Positions 34,801 through 48,400 of a stretch of 64,000 bases of DNA are shown piece after piece. Positions within the stretch are counted from its first letter, which is position 1. Each line of letters starts with the position of its first letter. The notes under the pieces were generated by a model. That model was not told the DNA's origin. It searched no databases and saw nothing but the letters and a program-made list of their open reading frames with translations. Both the position numbers and the translations under genes were made by a program. Source of the stretch: Lineus longissimus (taxonomy: Eukaryota; Nemertea; Pilidiophora; Heteronemertea; Lineidae); contig NC_088319.1 in the NCBI RefSeq assembly GCF_910592395.1, positions 15,872,001 through 15,936,000 of the forward strand, given 5' to 3'.

Positions 34801-37800
34801 GTACCTGAATTTCAAAAAAGAATTAGCTAGACGACTATACTGTGTTCTCTGAACCTTCTCCAAGCAACATCAGACTAGAGTTAACTTGCTAAGTTTCTAA
34901 TTTCACAACACAAGCCTTCAACAAAACATGCCTATGTGACCAGGTACATGAGGACAGCATTACGTTCACGTCGACAAAAACCATGTAAGCGCTGCTACCA
35001 TGTAGTGGATCGGTTGTTACGAATTATAGCAGATTCCGTTCCCAGAGGCCGCTTGAAAAGACCAGGCACCATGTCCATCGTACTCCATGTAATGTAAAAC
35101 ATGCTGACTGATAGATCGCCAAATGATATGTTGCTACTGACATTGTCACGCGCTAGTGACACATCCAGGCCCTCATGATCATATTTGAAATCTGTGTTGA
35201 GTTGATATCCTTCTGCTTGGAGAATGGGACCTACATGTACACACACCTACCGAAAAGAATAAGCATCCACAGTGTCATATCGAAAGGAGCGATAAAAGCC
35301 CAGAATCCTTTCGACCCGGCTTGTTCCTTCTTCATAAGAATTGTTAGCCCGGCTTCATAGTAGGATTTGCTGAACTCTATGACGTTTGCCCTTTCCGTAG
35401 TAATGAAGGCCGCAGCGAGGGCCAGGTCAGCCTTCTGGAAAAGTACACAAAGTGAAGGTTGCATTCGATGAATGGTTTATATTGAACATAGGAAATTGCT
35501 TTAGTTAGAATGATGTTGAAATCGAAACATCCGCCAGTCACAAGTCACAAGTCGTCTTCGTTAGGTCAAAGTCTTAGGTCTCTAAGATCGAGTCGTTCCG
35601 GAACGGGGAGCCAGGACAAATCGACTGGTACTGCAGAAAAACAGATTGTCACTGGTCTGGATGTACAGTACATATGTTCAAGTTTGCAAAAACTTGAAGA
35701 ATGCAACGGTAATTGATATTGCTAATATCCGGCCTGAAGCATTTGGGACATGATTCGTCCAGGACCAACAGTTCTGGGAGCAATAATACATGTACTGCTT
35801 GTAACTCCACTTGTTGCTTATTTACCTTTTCAAGTATATCCTTGACCATTCCCGTCCATTCGGTCAGGCTGCCATTCACAGGTTCGCCGTACACATTGTT
35901 TTTCTCAACATAGATATCGTAGCCAAATTGAAGGCGCTCCTGAAGCTTTTTAATCAAGCCGATACAGTAACCTTCGAGCTCGTCCTTTTCCAGTGACGTG
36001 GCTGGGTCCTTCTTTCGCCGGACAAAAGGAGTATCCTACCAAAGACAAAATGTAACATATACCTCTGGAAGTAGAAATGGACTAACGTAGCACATGAGAC
36101 AGCGGTTGCAGGGGGAAATGTCCTATACGATTTCCTTAGTAAAATCATTGCAATTCACTTAGGACGACGGACGACCAAAGAAATTTCTAATCGGGAAAGA
36201 ACTTACCAAAACCGTGACTATCCTCAGGTAGGTCCCTTTTATGTTATCTCTTTGGTCATTTGGTCTCCTCTTCGTATTCCCTGGGAATGTCACAAGAGTT
36301 TTTTCCCAGTGCAGGCGAGTATGATTCGGCCGGCTTTCTGACCAATCAGCAACCTGCAAAGAAAGTGAAAATAAACCAATCAGGAACGTTACCGTGCTTT
36401 GAGAGTCTTTGACTGAGAGCACAAAGGACACAATTCGACTATTGATGCATGGTTCTCGTGAAAAATATCTATACCCTTCTTGTTGGCGGTTTGTCTTTTC
36501 AAAATTGGACTTATGTCGTGTATGGTTTAGGCCCTTCATTTATGAGAATTTACCTTTGACCAACCTTCGCCTGTCTTCAGATTCACGATTTCGAAGTTGG
36601 CAGTTTTGAGATAACCGAACTCGTTGAATTCTATTTCCGAAGTGACTCCTGGACCTTTCACCTGAATGATAAGAGAGATACCCAAGAAATGCGTAACGCT
36701 AGTGATATAGGTTACATGGTTACACAATGTACAGTAAATTATACAATAACACGAGTGGCATTATTCAGTAAATTACCAAAAAAAACATCTTTCCGATTCG
36801 GTGCAACGCTTGTGTGAACCTGACTCTAACCAAGTCCAAGTCGGCTGAAACAATTTCTACCACGTGGCCAGGAAGAAAAATCCGTATCGATTTAAGTAGG
36901 TGATATGTAGTCGGGTTCTGCATTGTTACTGATATGATCAAGGTAGCGACATCTGCTTAAATGTGTTCGCCTCTTTACCTTTTTCATGTATTGCAAGAGT
37001 TTCTCTCCCCATGGCATGGGTGTGCCTGTCTCACAGATACAAGATAAGTTGTGTTGCTGTCGTATGGGCCCGTTTTCCTTCAAGTAGGCATCCAAGGCAT
37101 AGCCAATGGTTAGCACGGCATCGTAGCTACGGCCAGCATCGGCGTCATGTTGGCCATGTGTAGACACCTGCGACATCGAATATCATTTAAAACAGATTAC
37201 ATTGAAGAGGTGGGAGAGCCAATGAATTATTCAACCCAACTTTCGAACGAAATAAAAACTTGCGTCACTCCATGCTCCAAAAGCAGACATAACATTTGTA
37301 TATTCTCTCTACCAGTATTAACTTTCATGTTGTGTTATGGTACTTGCAAGGGCAAATACGAAACATGAACAACTAAAATACTGTTCCGGCTCTAGATACT
37401 GATTTAAAAGTGCAGGTACCGAAAATATAATAAGCCCTATATCTAAGCCAAAAAATAGTCAAAATAGGTAAACGGTACGAATTTCACCCAGGATGTCACC
37501 AGTACATTTTGCTGGTCACTCCCCATGGGGCTGTCAGCCATCATCGCCACCTCGAACTCTTTGTAGAGGCTTCCCTGTCCTGTAGAGGGCCTTATTCCCA
37601 GCAGGCCGGTTAGATGGCTCGGAATATGCTGGAGGCAAAAAACGGCAAGGGTTGAGTATCAAATGCCGATAAAACTTTGAACCGAAAAAGGTCATCGACA
37701 GCTTCGTGTGATCTTGGCTGTCAAAGGATAGCAGCGCCAAATGCATTGATGTTGATGTTGATGCATTGAGGTGAGGTGTTGTTCCATAAACTGTAGTAGT

Positions 37801-40078
37801 ACAGCTGTCTTGTAAAAAGAAAAACTGTTGTCGCAGTTGCAGTGGTCAACGTTAGAACCGTTAAAGGTTTTACAAGCCAATCAACTGGAGTGATGTTTTT
37901 ACCTACCGAATGAGGTTCGCTGGAGAGACCTGTCACTATCCAAACCCATTTAGACTTTAGGATGCCCAATGTGTAAGCTTGTTGGAGGATCACTTTCGCG
38001 TGCTTGGCAAAACAGTGCAGGATGACAACAGTAGTGCCTGAGTAAGAGAGATATCAATTTCAGCTCTGATGAGGCTTATGTCCGACGCTTGGTTATGTCT
38101 TTTTAACCTGACCTGGTTGAAAATCCAAAGGTTGCCAAAGAACGATCCTTTCAATTGATTATCGGACTTTTGGGATGGAATGACCCCGTTCGCAGTTAGA
38201 GGCCATATCAATGAGCAATGAGCTGGTGAAATGTTCCCCAAGGTTGAATACTAAAGCCCATACCTATTCCCTTTATCTCTTCCAGTTGCTCTGTGACGTT
38301 TAACAACTCGGGATCAACGGGATGGAATGACAAGACCGCGGAGATTCTCACATCGCCACCAGAGGCTAACGTGATGAACTCATTGACTCCATTCAAGCCG
38401 AAATCTGTGTCATCAGTCAGGATTGAGACCCTGGTCCACATGAAGCTGATGACCAGCTCATACAAAGCGCGGTTCATGAGATTGTCTGGAGGGGTCATCT
38501 GAAATCATGAACACTGTAAGGAATACAAGTACCATTCAGCCTTTCGAATAAACAATTTAAACGTTGATGATGCTCTCATGGTCATCAATTCTTGGAAGAC
38601 AAATATATACAAGTTTAACTTAGACCGTTTGTTATCTTCTCTCGGGCTTACACATACTAACGGAGAACTAACTATCACCCTTCTTTACTGTAGCCACTGG
38701 AGAACTCCATTCAGACTTGGACTCACTGACAAGTCCCAAATTGAACAAAAACTAATTCTGAGACCCCTGAAAGGCCATATTGGTAGCATCATTCTAGGCG
38801 CTTTTAATCCATAGCTGCTGGTCGATAGAGCCATGCACCATCACACTAATCGGAAAAAAGGCAAGGATAATCCTCCAGTTTTGAAATTTAAACCTTCATC
38901 GTTATTGATCTTATCAATTACCTTCAGCAAATATTTGTGGTGATTCCCGATAGAGAGTCTAGGGTCTGTTGCCCATGGCGCTATCTGCGGGACATGGATA
39001 CCGCTGCTGATGGGGTGAGTCGCCCTGATCCTCGTGGAGGCCACGGGCCCGATGAGAGCAAGTGCATTCTGACGAATTGCGTAGGAAACTGTAGGAATAG
39101 AACGTAATACTACTGAGAGGTTCACTCACCAGGCATGGGAATATTGTCAAGCCGGGTGAAAGTGTAAAGCCATGCCTAGAAACTGCCGAATGCCCACATC
39201 TTTCCGCGTTTTAACTCGAATAGCCGCAAACTGCCTTCCATGACAAGGAAATTATCCATAGTGACATTACCATTTGATGCAAATTTAGCTTACCCATTTT
39301 GATGCTCTCAAATGTAGTAGAATCATACGATTTGGTTGTATTTAGCGGGGTTATTGGCGGAAAGAGCAGTTCAATCCTTGACCCGGGAAGACGATTTGGG
39401 TCAGTGTTAATCCGTTCAGCTGCCAGCCGCATTGCTTTGAAAAATTTACTTCGAACAGACTCGTTCATGTCTATCAACACCGCACCTGAATAACCCAAAC
39501 AGAACGGGTGAAGATGTTGTCCACCATGTTGGTAATCAGTCACAAACTAACAGATAACTGTAAAGTGTCATTGATATCAACATGTATAAACGTTGTGGAC
39601 GTTTTAAAGGAACATGAAACCTCAGGCCAACACTCGGCACTAACGACCGAGCTTTGTAAAGTGCGCGAGGGGATTGAGGAGGATAGGCCTACGACTGACT
39701 CAGGATTTTCGTGGCTGAGGAAATCGCTGCTATCCCCGGGTCGCCTTTGCGCTTATCTATTTTTGAAAAGACTCAGCTAGATGTCAATCTATTAGGAAAA
39801 CTTGTAAATGTATCAACTAAGAGATAAAGGGCGCAGTCGATTCTGCGGGTGTGATCAGGGCTAAGCTCATCGGATTGGCGACAACTCATGATTGTAACAT
39901 TTCAAATACATTTACGACCACTTCTGGCTCTAGATTGTTTAAGCTACGCAAAGAAATTAAAATATAACTTACCAATTCTGTAGGTAGAGACGTTTGATTC
40001 ATTTTCGACGTCTTCTACAGCATCAAACCTGCCTTCAAAAAGCAAACTCGCTACGATCAGCAACGTCAAAATAAACAT
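31891..40078 (-). CDS. Ionotropic glutamate receptor subunit, NMDA-like, divergent
   Basis: Ligand-gated cation channel subunit of the plasma membrane. Seventeen phase-consistent exons: 40078-39973, 39485-39294, 39088-38922, 38498-38264, 38037-37907, 37628-37500 (or to 37488), 37167-36979, 36661-36554, 36353-36207, 36035-35826, 35434-35251, 34804-34632, 34327-34192, 33779-33585, 33264-33022, 32531-32365 and 32082-31891. They encode about 967 aa. Order: signal peptide (MFILTLLIVASLLF), amino-terminal domain, S1, M1, pore loop M2 (NSFQFCYAAFVGI), M3 (GYTANFAAF), S2, M4 (VIGGGVIGFAVVLVIVEFIF) and a short tail. S1 keeps the ligand Arg (ITTER, about 553), and S2 keeps Ser (about 725) and Asp (YDEP, about 776). 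The S2 pattern AFIYDEPVL resembles GluN1. The pore and M3 differ from the classical SYTANLAAF and Q/R/N pattern, so the class (NMDA or a related invertebrate group) is unresolved. Confidence 0.92.
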
Positions 40079-40545
40079 GTTTTGGAGCTAGTAACAAATC
40101 AATTAAAATGACCTGGACAAATGCGGAAAAAAGGGACACAGGGGCATAATTAGTGCGGGTGATCAGGATGACTACAAAATATTCTCAGCAAAGGGTATGA
40201 CAAATTGTCTCCTGATTGTCCAACAGTGACATATGAATGTGATGAAACGGAGGATTTTTATGCAGCAGTGTATGACCACGGCTGTTGTTTTATTATATTT
40301 TATTAATAGAATAGAATTTATTGCTCAACCAAATAATACATTGCAGAGCACAAGAACTATACTTTACAAATGACAAATGTATATGAGATGGATTTTTGAA
40401 AGGACGGCTGCTAGCAGATCTAACAGTATATAAACAGAGTGACGACAACAAATTTACATACAATATTCAATTGTTATTAGTTTGTGCAGCCAATTTTCAT
40501 CAGACGCAGGGTGTGTGGTATCCTGCTTGACTAACCATGGTTTTC
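40079..40545. other. Upstream flank of the glutamate receptor
   Basis: Likely promoter and 5' UTR of the receptor. Nothing else was recognised. Confidence 0.3.
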
Positions 40546-40549
40546 ATAT

Positions 40550-40910
40550 TGTAGAGTGACTCAACCACTCTCTTGATTACATTACAGAGAGTGGCCGGTA
40601 ATTGGCCACCTGGCCGGAGCTTATACGTAGAGACAACGTAAATACAGAGGTTGGTCGTCGATTTTCAAACATGGAATATTTTATTGAATTAAATCTGCTA
40701 GTCCACACTAACAATCCAATTTGTGTAATTTATGACTGAAACAGACAACTCGTATGAAATACCAACTGATAGAATTTTTTACGTCGTTAAATGACTAAAA
40801 CGTATTCCCAGCCATTCCTGCCATTCCAAAATTCTGGTCAATGATTACCAGAATAAAGTCGTTTATAATAAGCGCCATCACGCGGGGCCTAATGGTGTTA
40901 GGCTAGTCCT
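40550..40910 (-). repeat. Dispersed repeat C, copy 2 (inverted)
   Basis: Bounded by GAGTGACTCAACCACTCTC at the left and GCGGGGCCTAATGGTGTTAG at the right. Both are reverse complements of landmarks at 29216-29335. This copy has about 300 bp between the landmarks and is the fuller one. Confidence 0.7.
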
Positions 40911-41244
40911 ATAGGCAATTGCAATTTGTGTTCTCCAGGCGAATATACATGCTTCCCGAAATTGGTGGCTTATATTGGAACTAAGTTTTTCCCCCTTGTC
41001 CGTCATCAAAGGCATTCAAGTGTGTTGGTCAACCATGACTATCTCCTTTGTCCCTCCACCATAAGGCCTAGTTTCCCCTTATGACATCACTATTTCGGAC
41101 ACTCAGCGCCCCATTTCTGGAAAGGTGTATTGTGCACAGTAACGGGTCTGGGTCTGGTCTGAAATTAATTATACTTATATTCCTCGTCATGAACATTCGT
41201 CTATGCTGGGGAGTTCATCTGGGGACGTTTAAAGGCCTTTGTTT

Positions 41245-41361
41245 ACAGCATATTTAGTGAGAACAGTCCAGTATCTATAAAGTGACAGCATATTTAGTGA
41301 GAACAGTCCAGTATCTATAAAGTGACAGCATATTTAGTGAGAACAGTCCAGTATCTATAAA

Positions 41362-41397
<36 letters not shown>
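41245..41397 (+). repeat. 40-bp unit, three tandem copies, followed by poly(A)
   Basis: The unit beginning ACAGCATATTTAGTGAGAAC starts at 41245, 41285 and 41325, and the copies are identical apart from the truncated end of the last. A run of about 34 A follows (41364-41397). Tandem 3' repeats plus an A-tail look like the 3' end of a retroposed element. Confidence 0.85.
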
Positions 41398-41403
<6 letters not shown>

Positions 41404-41548
41404 ATGTGAGATTGTCGATACACCATTACGTATTTTGTGCAACTTTATGTGGGCAGCTTGGTTCCCGCCTATAGTCTTCCTATATTTTTAAAATGGGACT
41501 TAATGGTGGAGTTGGGGTTCCAATTGGTTGTCTTCAAGTAAATAATAG

Positions 41549-41681
41549 GGAGTTTTCGCCGGCAAATCCCCGACACGTCAACGTGAATTACGCCTGTCCC
41601 ATTGTTCGACCTCCTTACGAACGATTTCGAACAATTGGATAGACGTTCACGTTGACGATTCGGGGGCTTCGCGAAAACTCC
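41549..41681. mobile_element. Short MITE with terminal inverted repeats
   Basis: The left end GGAGTTTTCGCCGGCAAATC faces a right end with the reverse-complementary GGAGTTTTCGCGAAGCCCCC. Complementarity resumes over CGTCAACGTGAA further in, so the arms are about 40 bp with mismatches. There is no coding capacity. Target duplication is unclear. Confidence 0.7.
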
Positions 41682-42449
41682 ATAAAATAATAATCTGCGA
41701 GTGTGGATGGCAAATTAGCCCGATTCGGCGATAACTCCATGCCTGACTGGTGAAGCCAGTGCTTAATCAGGATCAGCAGTGTGTTTATATGCACATGTAT
41801 GTATATCAACAAATGCCGGTATTAGACGACCGAACTCCATTAAATCTTGCCATAAAGGGATTAAATTCTGTTTACCTCATGTGCAATGTTTGTTTGTAAC
41901 CCAGTATAATGCCTATACTGTGTCGACGCTACTAAGCCGGCTGAGGGGGTCCTGTGAGAAAGGCCTTTCTTGTAGGCGCGTGGGCCTATGAGTATTATAT
42001 GTAAGGTGCACTTAAACCGGCGTAATAGCGTCGACACATTATTGAAATACATGTAGTATTGATATGTACAGTCAACTCTGCCTAAACGTATACGGGCCTA
42101 CAGATTATTTACAAGTGTATGACTGTGTCATTTTGTGAAAAATATACTCTCTAATAGACATGGGAACCGTGTTGGGGAACGATGTTGCGTTATCACTGCG
42201 GTCAGGATCAATCCTGTAAGTAGTTTTTTTTATTTCTGCCCGCCTATTTCTCATTGAAGCGTATTGCCCAATAACGGAGAAGCGTTTCGCCAAAAGCTCG
42301 GCTGTCGCCTCGGTTCTGGCCTACATTTTAGGTCCACCCTCGCGGAGTTTGGTGAGAGATCTAATACCGCGAGTTCTGCCTGGACCCATAGTCTTCATCA
42401 TAAATCATCGACTTTATATTTCAGATCTCGATCATCAATATGGAAGAAA

Positions 42450-45400
42450 ATGGAATCAAATTCTGGAGCTATTTCAATGAAAATGGTACTGGTATGGCTG
42501 GTGATATCAGCGGGAACAGGCCTTTGTGTACTGATCCTAAACAATGCTACGGACTTCAGACGAAGTCGTGATATGGCCGGTAGGCCTCGGCCTCCGCTAA
42601 TCAGAATTACTGCCAATCAAAGTTGGAGAGATGCAGTTCGGTTGTATGATGCGCCTGCGCAACCGGAAGCGCTGAATGCGCCTGTGTGGGATGCGGAAGA
42701 CTACGAGAATGAGGAGTACATCGGAGACTGGAAGCAACTGGAAACCACGATTGGGCCAAAAATTCACCGAGAATTTCTGTCTGTTCGCCCGTCACCAAGC
42801 GGCTTTAGGGAGGAGGACAGTGGTGAGCGGGCGCATCTGGAAAGCAACATTGGGCCCAATAATCACAGAGAATTCCAGCCTCCACACCCGTCCCCGAGCG
42901 GCGTGAAGAGCTCCTACATCTTGGAGGATATTGGCAAGTTTCAACCGCCAGATAAAAACGAGATCCTACAGCGAATGAATGGTCGACCTGAATTCGATAT
43001 CATGGTATGAACAGCTTCCCGGCGGAAAGGACCTGCTGATTTGTTTTTGCCAGAAAGATATTTAACAATTTAACGATAGTTAACAATACGTTTACAATTT
43101 GGTCAGTCTTAATTTGTTTTACAGACCGGCTTGCCCGTGTCCGAACCCATTTTAACCACGGTAAAATATAGCTGTATGATTGGTTCATTTCTTAAGACTG
43201 CGCCGGTGAAGCAGAATAGAACGCTGCTGATTTGTTCAATTTGTTATTTTGAAGGCTGCACCGGTGGAACAGGATGGAGGGCTGTCGATTGGTTGACTTA
43301 TGAAGACTACACCGAGAAGCGGGATATAAGGCTGCTGATTGGTTTAATTCAGCAGGCTGCACTGGTGAAGCCAGGATAGACTATTGTACAATATAAGGCC
43401 GCCTGGCATTTTTTTTAAAACTGTCTTATGATTAACTTTCAGCCTCCAATAACCTTCCTGAAGAAATACCGTAATCCTTGCTGGTTAGACACCAACCGTT
43501 CGTTAAAGTGCCTTCCAAAGGCCTACCTCCTGGGCTTTACCAAATGTGCCACTACTGACCTGTGGTTTAAGCTCACAATGCATCCATCTATAAGGGGCGG
43601 CAATGTCAAGGAACAGCATTGGTGGTCGAAAGTTAGATTCTTGGGTAGGTACATGTACAGCAGATTTGAATGCCACCGTTATGTCGACTCACACCTATAC
43701 GTTTGGAGTGCCACTGTTACGTAGAGTAAAACATTGACGATGCTGAATCCGGTGTGACAGCGGATATAGTCCCCCTGGAGTCATAGTCCGGTAGCATTGT
43801 ATTTGACCAATTAAGCAGCATGATCTATTGTACCGCTAACCCTAACCAAAACATTTAGCAATGCGGGCTATTGTTACATGGACTATCAGCCCTAGGACTA
43901 CTATCCCTTGCACACCGGTCTTACACGATGGCCATTAGTATCAAGCCTCTGGCTTTGAATCAGCATTTCTGAAAATTGGTTGAAAATACTATTTCAGAGC
44001 GAGCCGCTGGCATTTGGCATCAACATATCTTTCCTCTCTTTTTCAGGCAAGCACAAGCTGAGTGGAAAGTATGCTGCATATTTCGGCAGATCAATTTCAA
44101 ACTCAATAGTTAAAGAGAAAAGGATAATATGTAAGTAACCATGTCACGCAGGCTTACTTCAATAGGCAGGCTATACCACCCCAGCTTACATCCAGCTGCA
44201 TCAGATGATATCAGGAGATTTTTAAAAGATTTTTTTAGATTCGAATTTTTTTTCAATCAACATCATCAATTGGGTAATCACATAATGGCATTAAATACAC
44301 AATCAAGCACATTTCCAATTCTTATGATCTATATCCAGCAAAGTATTCCCCAGACGGCCAGTCCCGGACACAACCATGGCAACGCTTCGTCAGTGTCAGC
44401 ATGTCACCAAGTCTGAGTTCTGGCCTCTTTAATTATTGCAATATTCAAGTAAATGTACCTCTGTCGCACGGCGAGTGCGAGTGCAGTGTGTGAAGTCCAT
44501 ACCCAAGCCCAGGACAGGACAGGCAAAACATGCCACTGGATTGCACCGTGGTTGTAGATTTACAACTGCTTATACCATGTCTTCACGTTTGTTTGCAGTG
44601 GACGCTAGTCCTGATAGTATGTGGGACCCAGGAAGAATTGCTCTTGCTAAGCAGGACCCAAAACGCGTTGCAACAACATTGGTGAAAGCACCGCGAGTTT
44701 TGCCGGCAAGCTTTATTAAAGAGTACACCCCAGACGCGAAGTTTATCATCATCATGAGAAACCCAACTGAAAGGTACAAATATTAGGTTATCCAGCTAAA
44801 ACTTACTGTTTTTAAAGTTGCATATCTTAAAGGTAGGGGTACAAAAAGTGTGAATTGAGGCAATTTAGGTCTTCTTTATATAGTGTCGCAACCTCGGCAC
44901 CGGGGCGCAGCAGCTATAGCTGCCATTGCTGTTGTTGTGGGGATGAACGCTCACTGCTCTGAGGTGAAGGCTGGCGAGATCCGATATTGTCGAGCTTTTC
45001 TTTTTCCTTTTCCAGGCTCTACTCTCACTACCTCTATGAAGGAATTGTGACCACTGCTGCCGATTATAAACCCTCATTGGCCCGGTCGCAGGCACGGTTC
45101 CACAAAGTGGTTCAAAAGATGATCATCAACCTGAGGAACTGCTTCAAGACGAGATCGGTCAGGGATTGCGTTTACGACCCAAAGTTTCTGGTACAGGGTC
45201 AGAAGACACGGGTACGAAGGTTTCCCCCAATACCGCTGGTGAAATGCCTCTTCATAAGACCAGGTTAACAGAGTGTAAACCGCTAAATATTCCTACCCAG
45301 AAGTATTAAGGTAGCAGGAAGGGTTGGGCGTTTGTGGTTTCTGAGTCTGAGGGGGTTGGTGTCTGTTGACTGTGCTTTAAGAGAGACTAGGCATGGCGCT

Positions 45401-48400
45401 AGTCTCTCTTAAAGCACAGTCAACAGGCATTTGGTCTCAGTATTTGGGTTTTGATTGCCATGACTGTACCCCTGTAAAAGTCCGAGGAGGAGAAGTTTGG
45501 AATGATGAAAGCATTGAAGAAGAAGAAATGTTATTATTGAGGAAAGCAAAATTTATTATGAGACTAGAAGGCAGTGTCCTGACTTGATTATTTTGAAAAT
45601 GGCGGTCTGAACACATTAAAAGGTGGAACATGGCATTTTATCGACTTTGAAGTGTTCCGCAGTTAAAGGGAGACTATAGGCAGCAGCTAGGTAGGCAAGA
45701 TAGTCATACAAATTTGCCAATAGGGGTCAGTCATATCTCTAGGCATGGCGCCAGTCTCTCTTAAAGCACAGTCAACAGGCGTTTGGTCTTAGTATTTGGG
45801 TAAGTACAGAATCAAGGCAGCTCAGAGAGCAATGATTGAACGATGCTGTGGACAAGTCCAAGGATACTGCATCAGTCACGACCAACTTCTCATCAGAAAG
45901 CGTCACCACCAGCATATTCAATGTTCAATTCCAACCAGTACCAGTCCAATGCACGCCTGTCATGGTCAGCAGTGGTCAGCTTAGCGCGATATGGAACATT
46001 CTTTCAAAACTCAAGCGAGGGAAGTCTGCTCATTAGCCTATCTCGCGCACTGCTCCTTCTTGTCAAACATCGTAGTGAAATCGTGGTACAGTGGGGCGTC
46101 CTCGAGGATTGCAGCTGGTCGGACAGACGTGAGGTGGAATGTGGGCGGCTGCACTTCTTCGTTGATGTGCGATGGCAGATAGCACAGTTGTTGCGTTGCA
46201 TGACAGCTGAAAGTGAATGTGATATCATAGAACTGAGGCGTTTGCCATGAGACTATAGGTGAAGTAGAAGGAAGGAGTGAAATGGGCCATCTTCCAGTGA
46301 CTAATATACAGAGTAAGGGCACTGGGTGTTGTTAGATTCAGCATTGAATGTATTCCTCGTACAAGCGTGAATAGTGTGGACATACAGTGAGAGGTGAGAG
46401 ACCCCTATTGACTACTTCTTGTAACTTTATCTTGGATAGTGCCCCTTTATCAAGACTGAAACCCACTGTGCGGGGCTAAGAAATTACCTTTATAATCCTA
46501 GTTGGATAACCACTGTGTAGATGATTTGAAGAGTGCTCTGTGGATGTGTGCCTGTAATGTCAATGAAAGTATGATGAGGTGATGACGATAGTGGAATGAC
46601 GAAATATTGGAAAGAGATCTATTCCTAGAAGAACATATGTCCTGTTTTGACTAGGTGGCGCATTTTAGAATCAGCAGTGAGCACTGTGTGTAACATGGTG
46701 GAGGCAGCGGAGATGACTGTGTCGAAAGTATTGTTATAGGGCCTTCCCTAGGCCCATGGGGTTAAATTTACAATCCACGATTGAAAAGACGTAGTTTGAT
46801 CGCATTCAACTATAAATACATTGAACAGTTGTGTTCCTTTAGTCAACCGATGACCTTTTGTTGGGCCATGATCGGGGATTGTAAACTGTAAATGTATTAT
46901 GGACTGGGAGACGGGGGAAACACAAGTGAAACTGAAATAGACCAAAACAAGTGATTTTGGGGCTTTGGTTTAGACGCATGCCCCACATGCGCCATGCAGG
47001 ATTATACGGTTCATGTGAACTTGTTGACATCTACATGATCTAGTGCTGTTATTGGTCATGGTACATGGTAGGCCTAATCATCATGGCTATATGTTTCAGG
47101 AAAAGCTCGGAGTAAAATGAACTGCCGATGAATAATGATGTTGTTCATGTTTACCATGTTTGCTAGTACATAGCCATAGGGTATGCACTGGCCAGTGCAC
47201 TTTCTGCACGTCGTCATGGTCATGTACGTGATACCTTGCATATTTTGTTTTTTGAATGCGCATGCTTTTTGGGCAAAATCACTTGTACCAACACTAATGA
47301 ATAATGTCTTCTTATCCCTATGACTCCATACACAGTGAGGGCATTGTCCCATTCCCATCAAATGGTAACTTATTGTACCGTATTAGGGTGGAAGTTGGGG
47401 AGCAGATACCTACCGTTGCACGCCTGTCATAATCAGTAGTGATGAGCTTCGCGCGATATGGAACATTCTTCAGAAACTCAAGCGAGGGAAGTCTGCTCAT
47501 TAGCATATCTCGCGCACTGCTCCTTCTTGTCAAACATCGTAGTGAAATCGTAATGGAAAACGTCTGGCTTTGCGCCAGACGTTGAGACTAATAAGTGAAG
47601 AACTAACAGGTAAAGAACTTCTACTTGCGCGAGACTGCTCTGATAAAATTATCATTGCAGAGACTACGGTGACGTACACATATATTTTTTACAATCAAAA
47701 ATGCCCTCAAAAGACGAAATGGAATGATTATTTTATTGATATTTCCTACTATATACCTTCCAATTATCACTTTATACAAATAGATCGGCGTTAGGTCGCA
47801 TGCTTTTCTTTCCTGGTGACACTATAAAGCAAAATAGTTGCAACCCCGTAAATGCGCTATAAGTCCAATAATAAGTGACGGTGACCCGTTATAAATGTTT
47901 CGCCAGCTTCGCTTTTTTGCCGTTACGCGGCGCGTTGGGCCCTTGCGTCGAGCCCCATGAAAGCTGCTCCTTAAACATCAACTTTGGCGTCATCTCCGTC
48001 GGTCATTAAAGGTCAATCTATTACATGCTATCCTATACCTTGTAGCATACATCAAGACAAAGATGATGAGTGGTCATAAGCAGTCATAGACTGTTCCACT
48101 GCTGAGCTATCGCCAATTTAGTTTCCCCTAACCCCCCAAAAATAGGTTTCGGTGATGCCGTCCTTCTATCACAAAAATGTGTCTGGAGAAGTTGGGCAAT
48201 TGAAGCTGTTTCCTAAGCTCCTCCTTCAGACTTATGTAACCCAAACGGTACTAAATTATTTCCTTTTTTGCAGGTGTTCCTTCAAATAGGTCTATATGTA
48301 ATCTTCCTCAGCGATTGGTTGAAAATTATACCACGTGATCAATTTTTTATCATAAAGACCGAGGAGTACAGCAACAACACGCAAAAGGTGATGTCGGATT

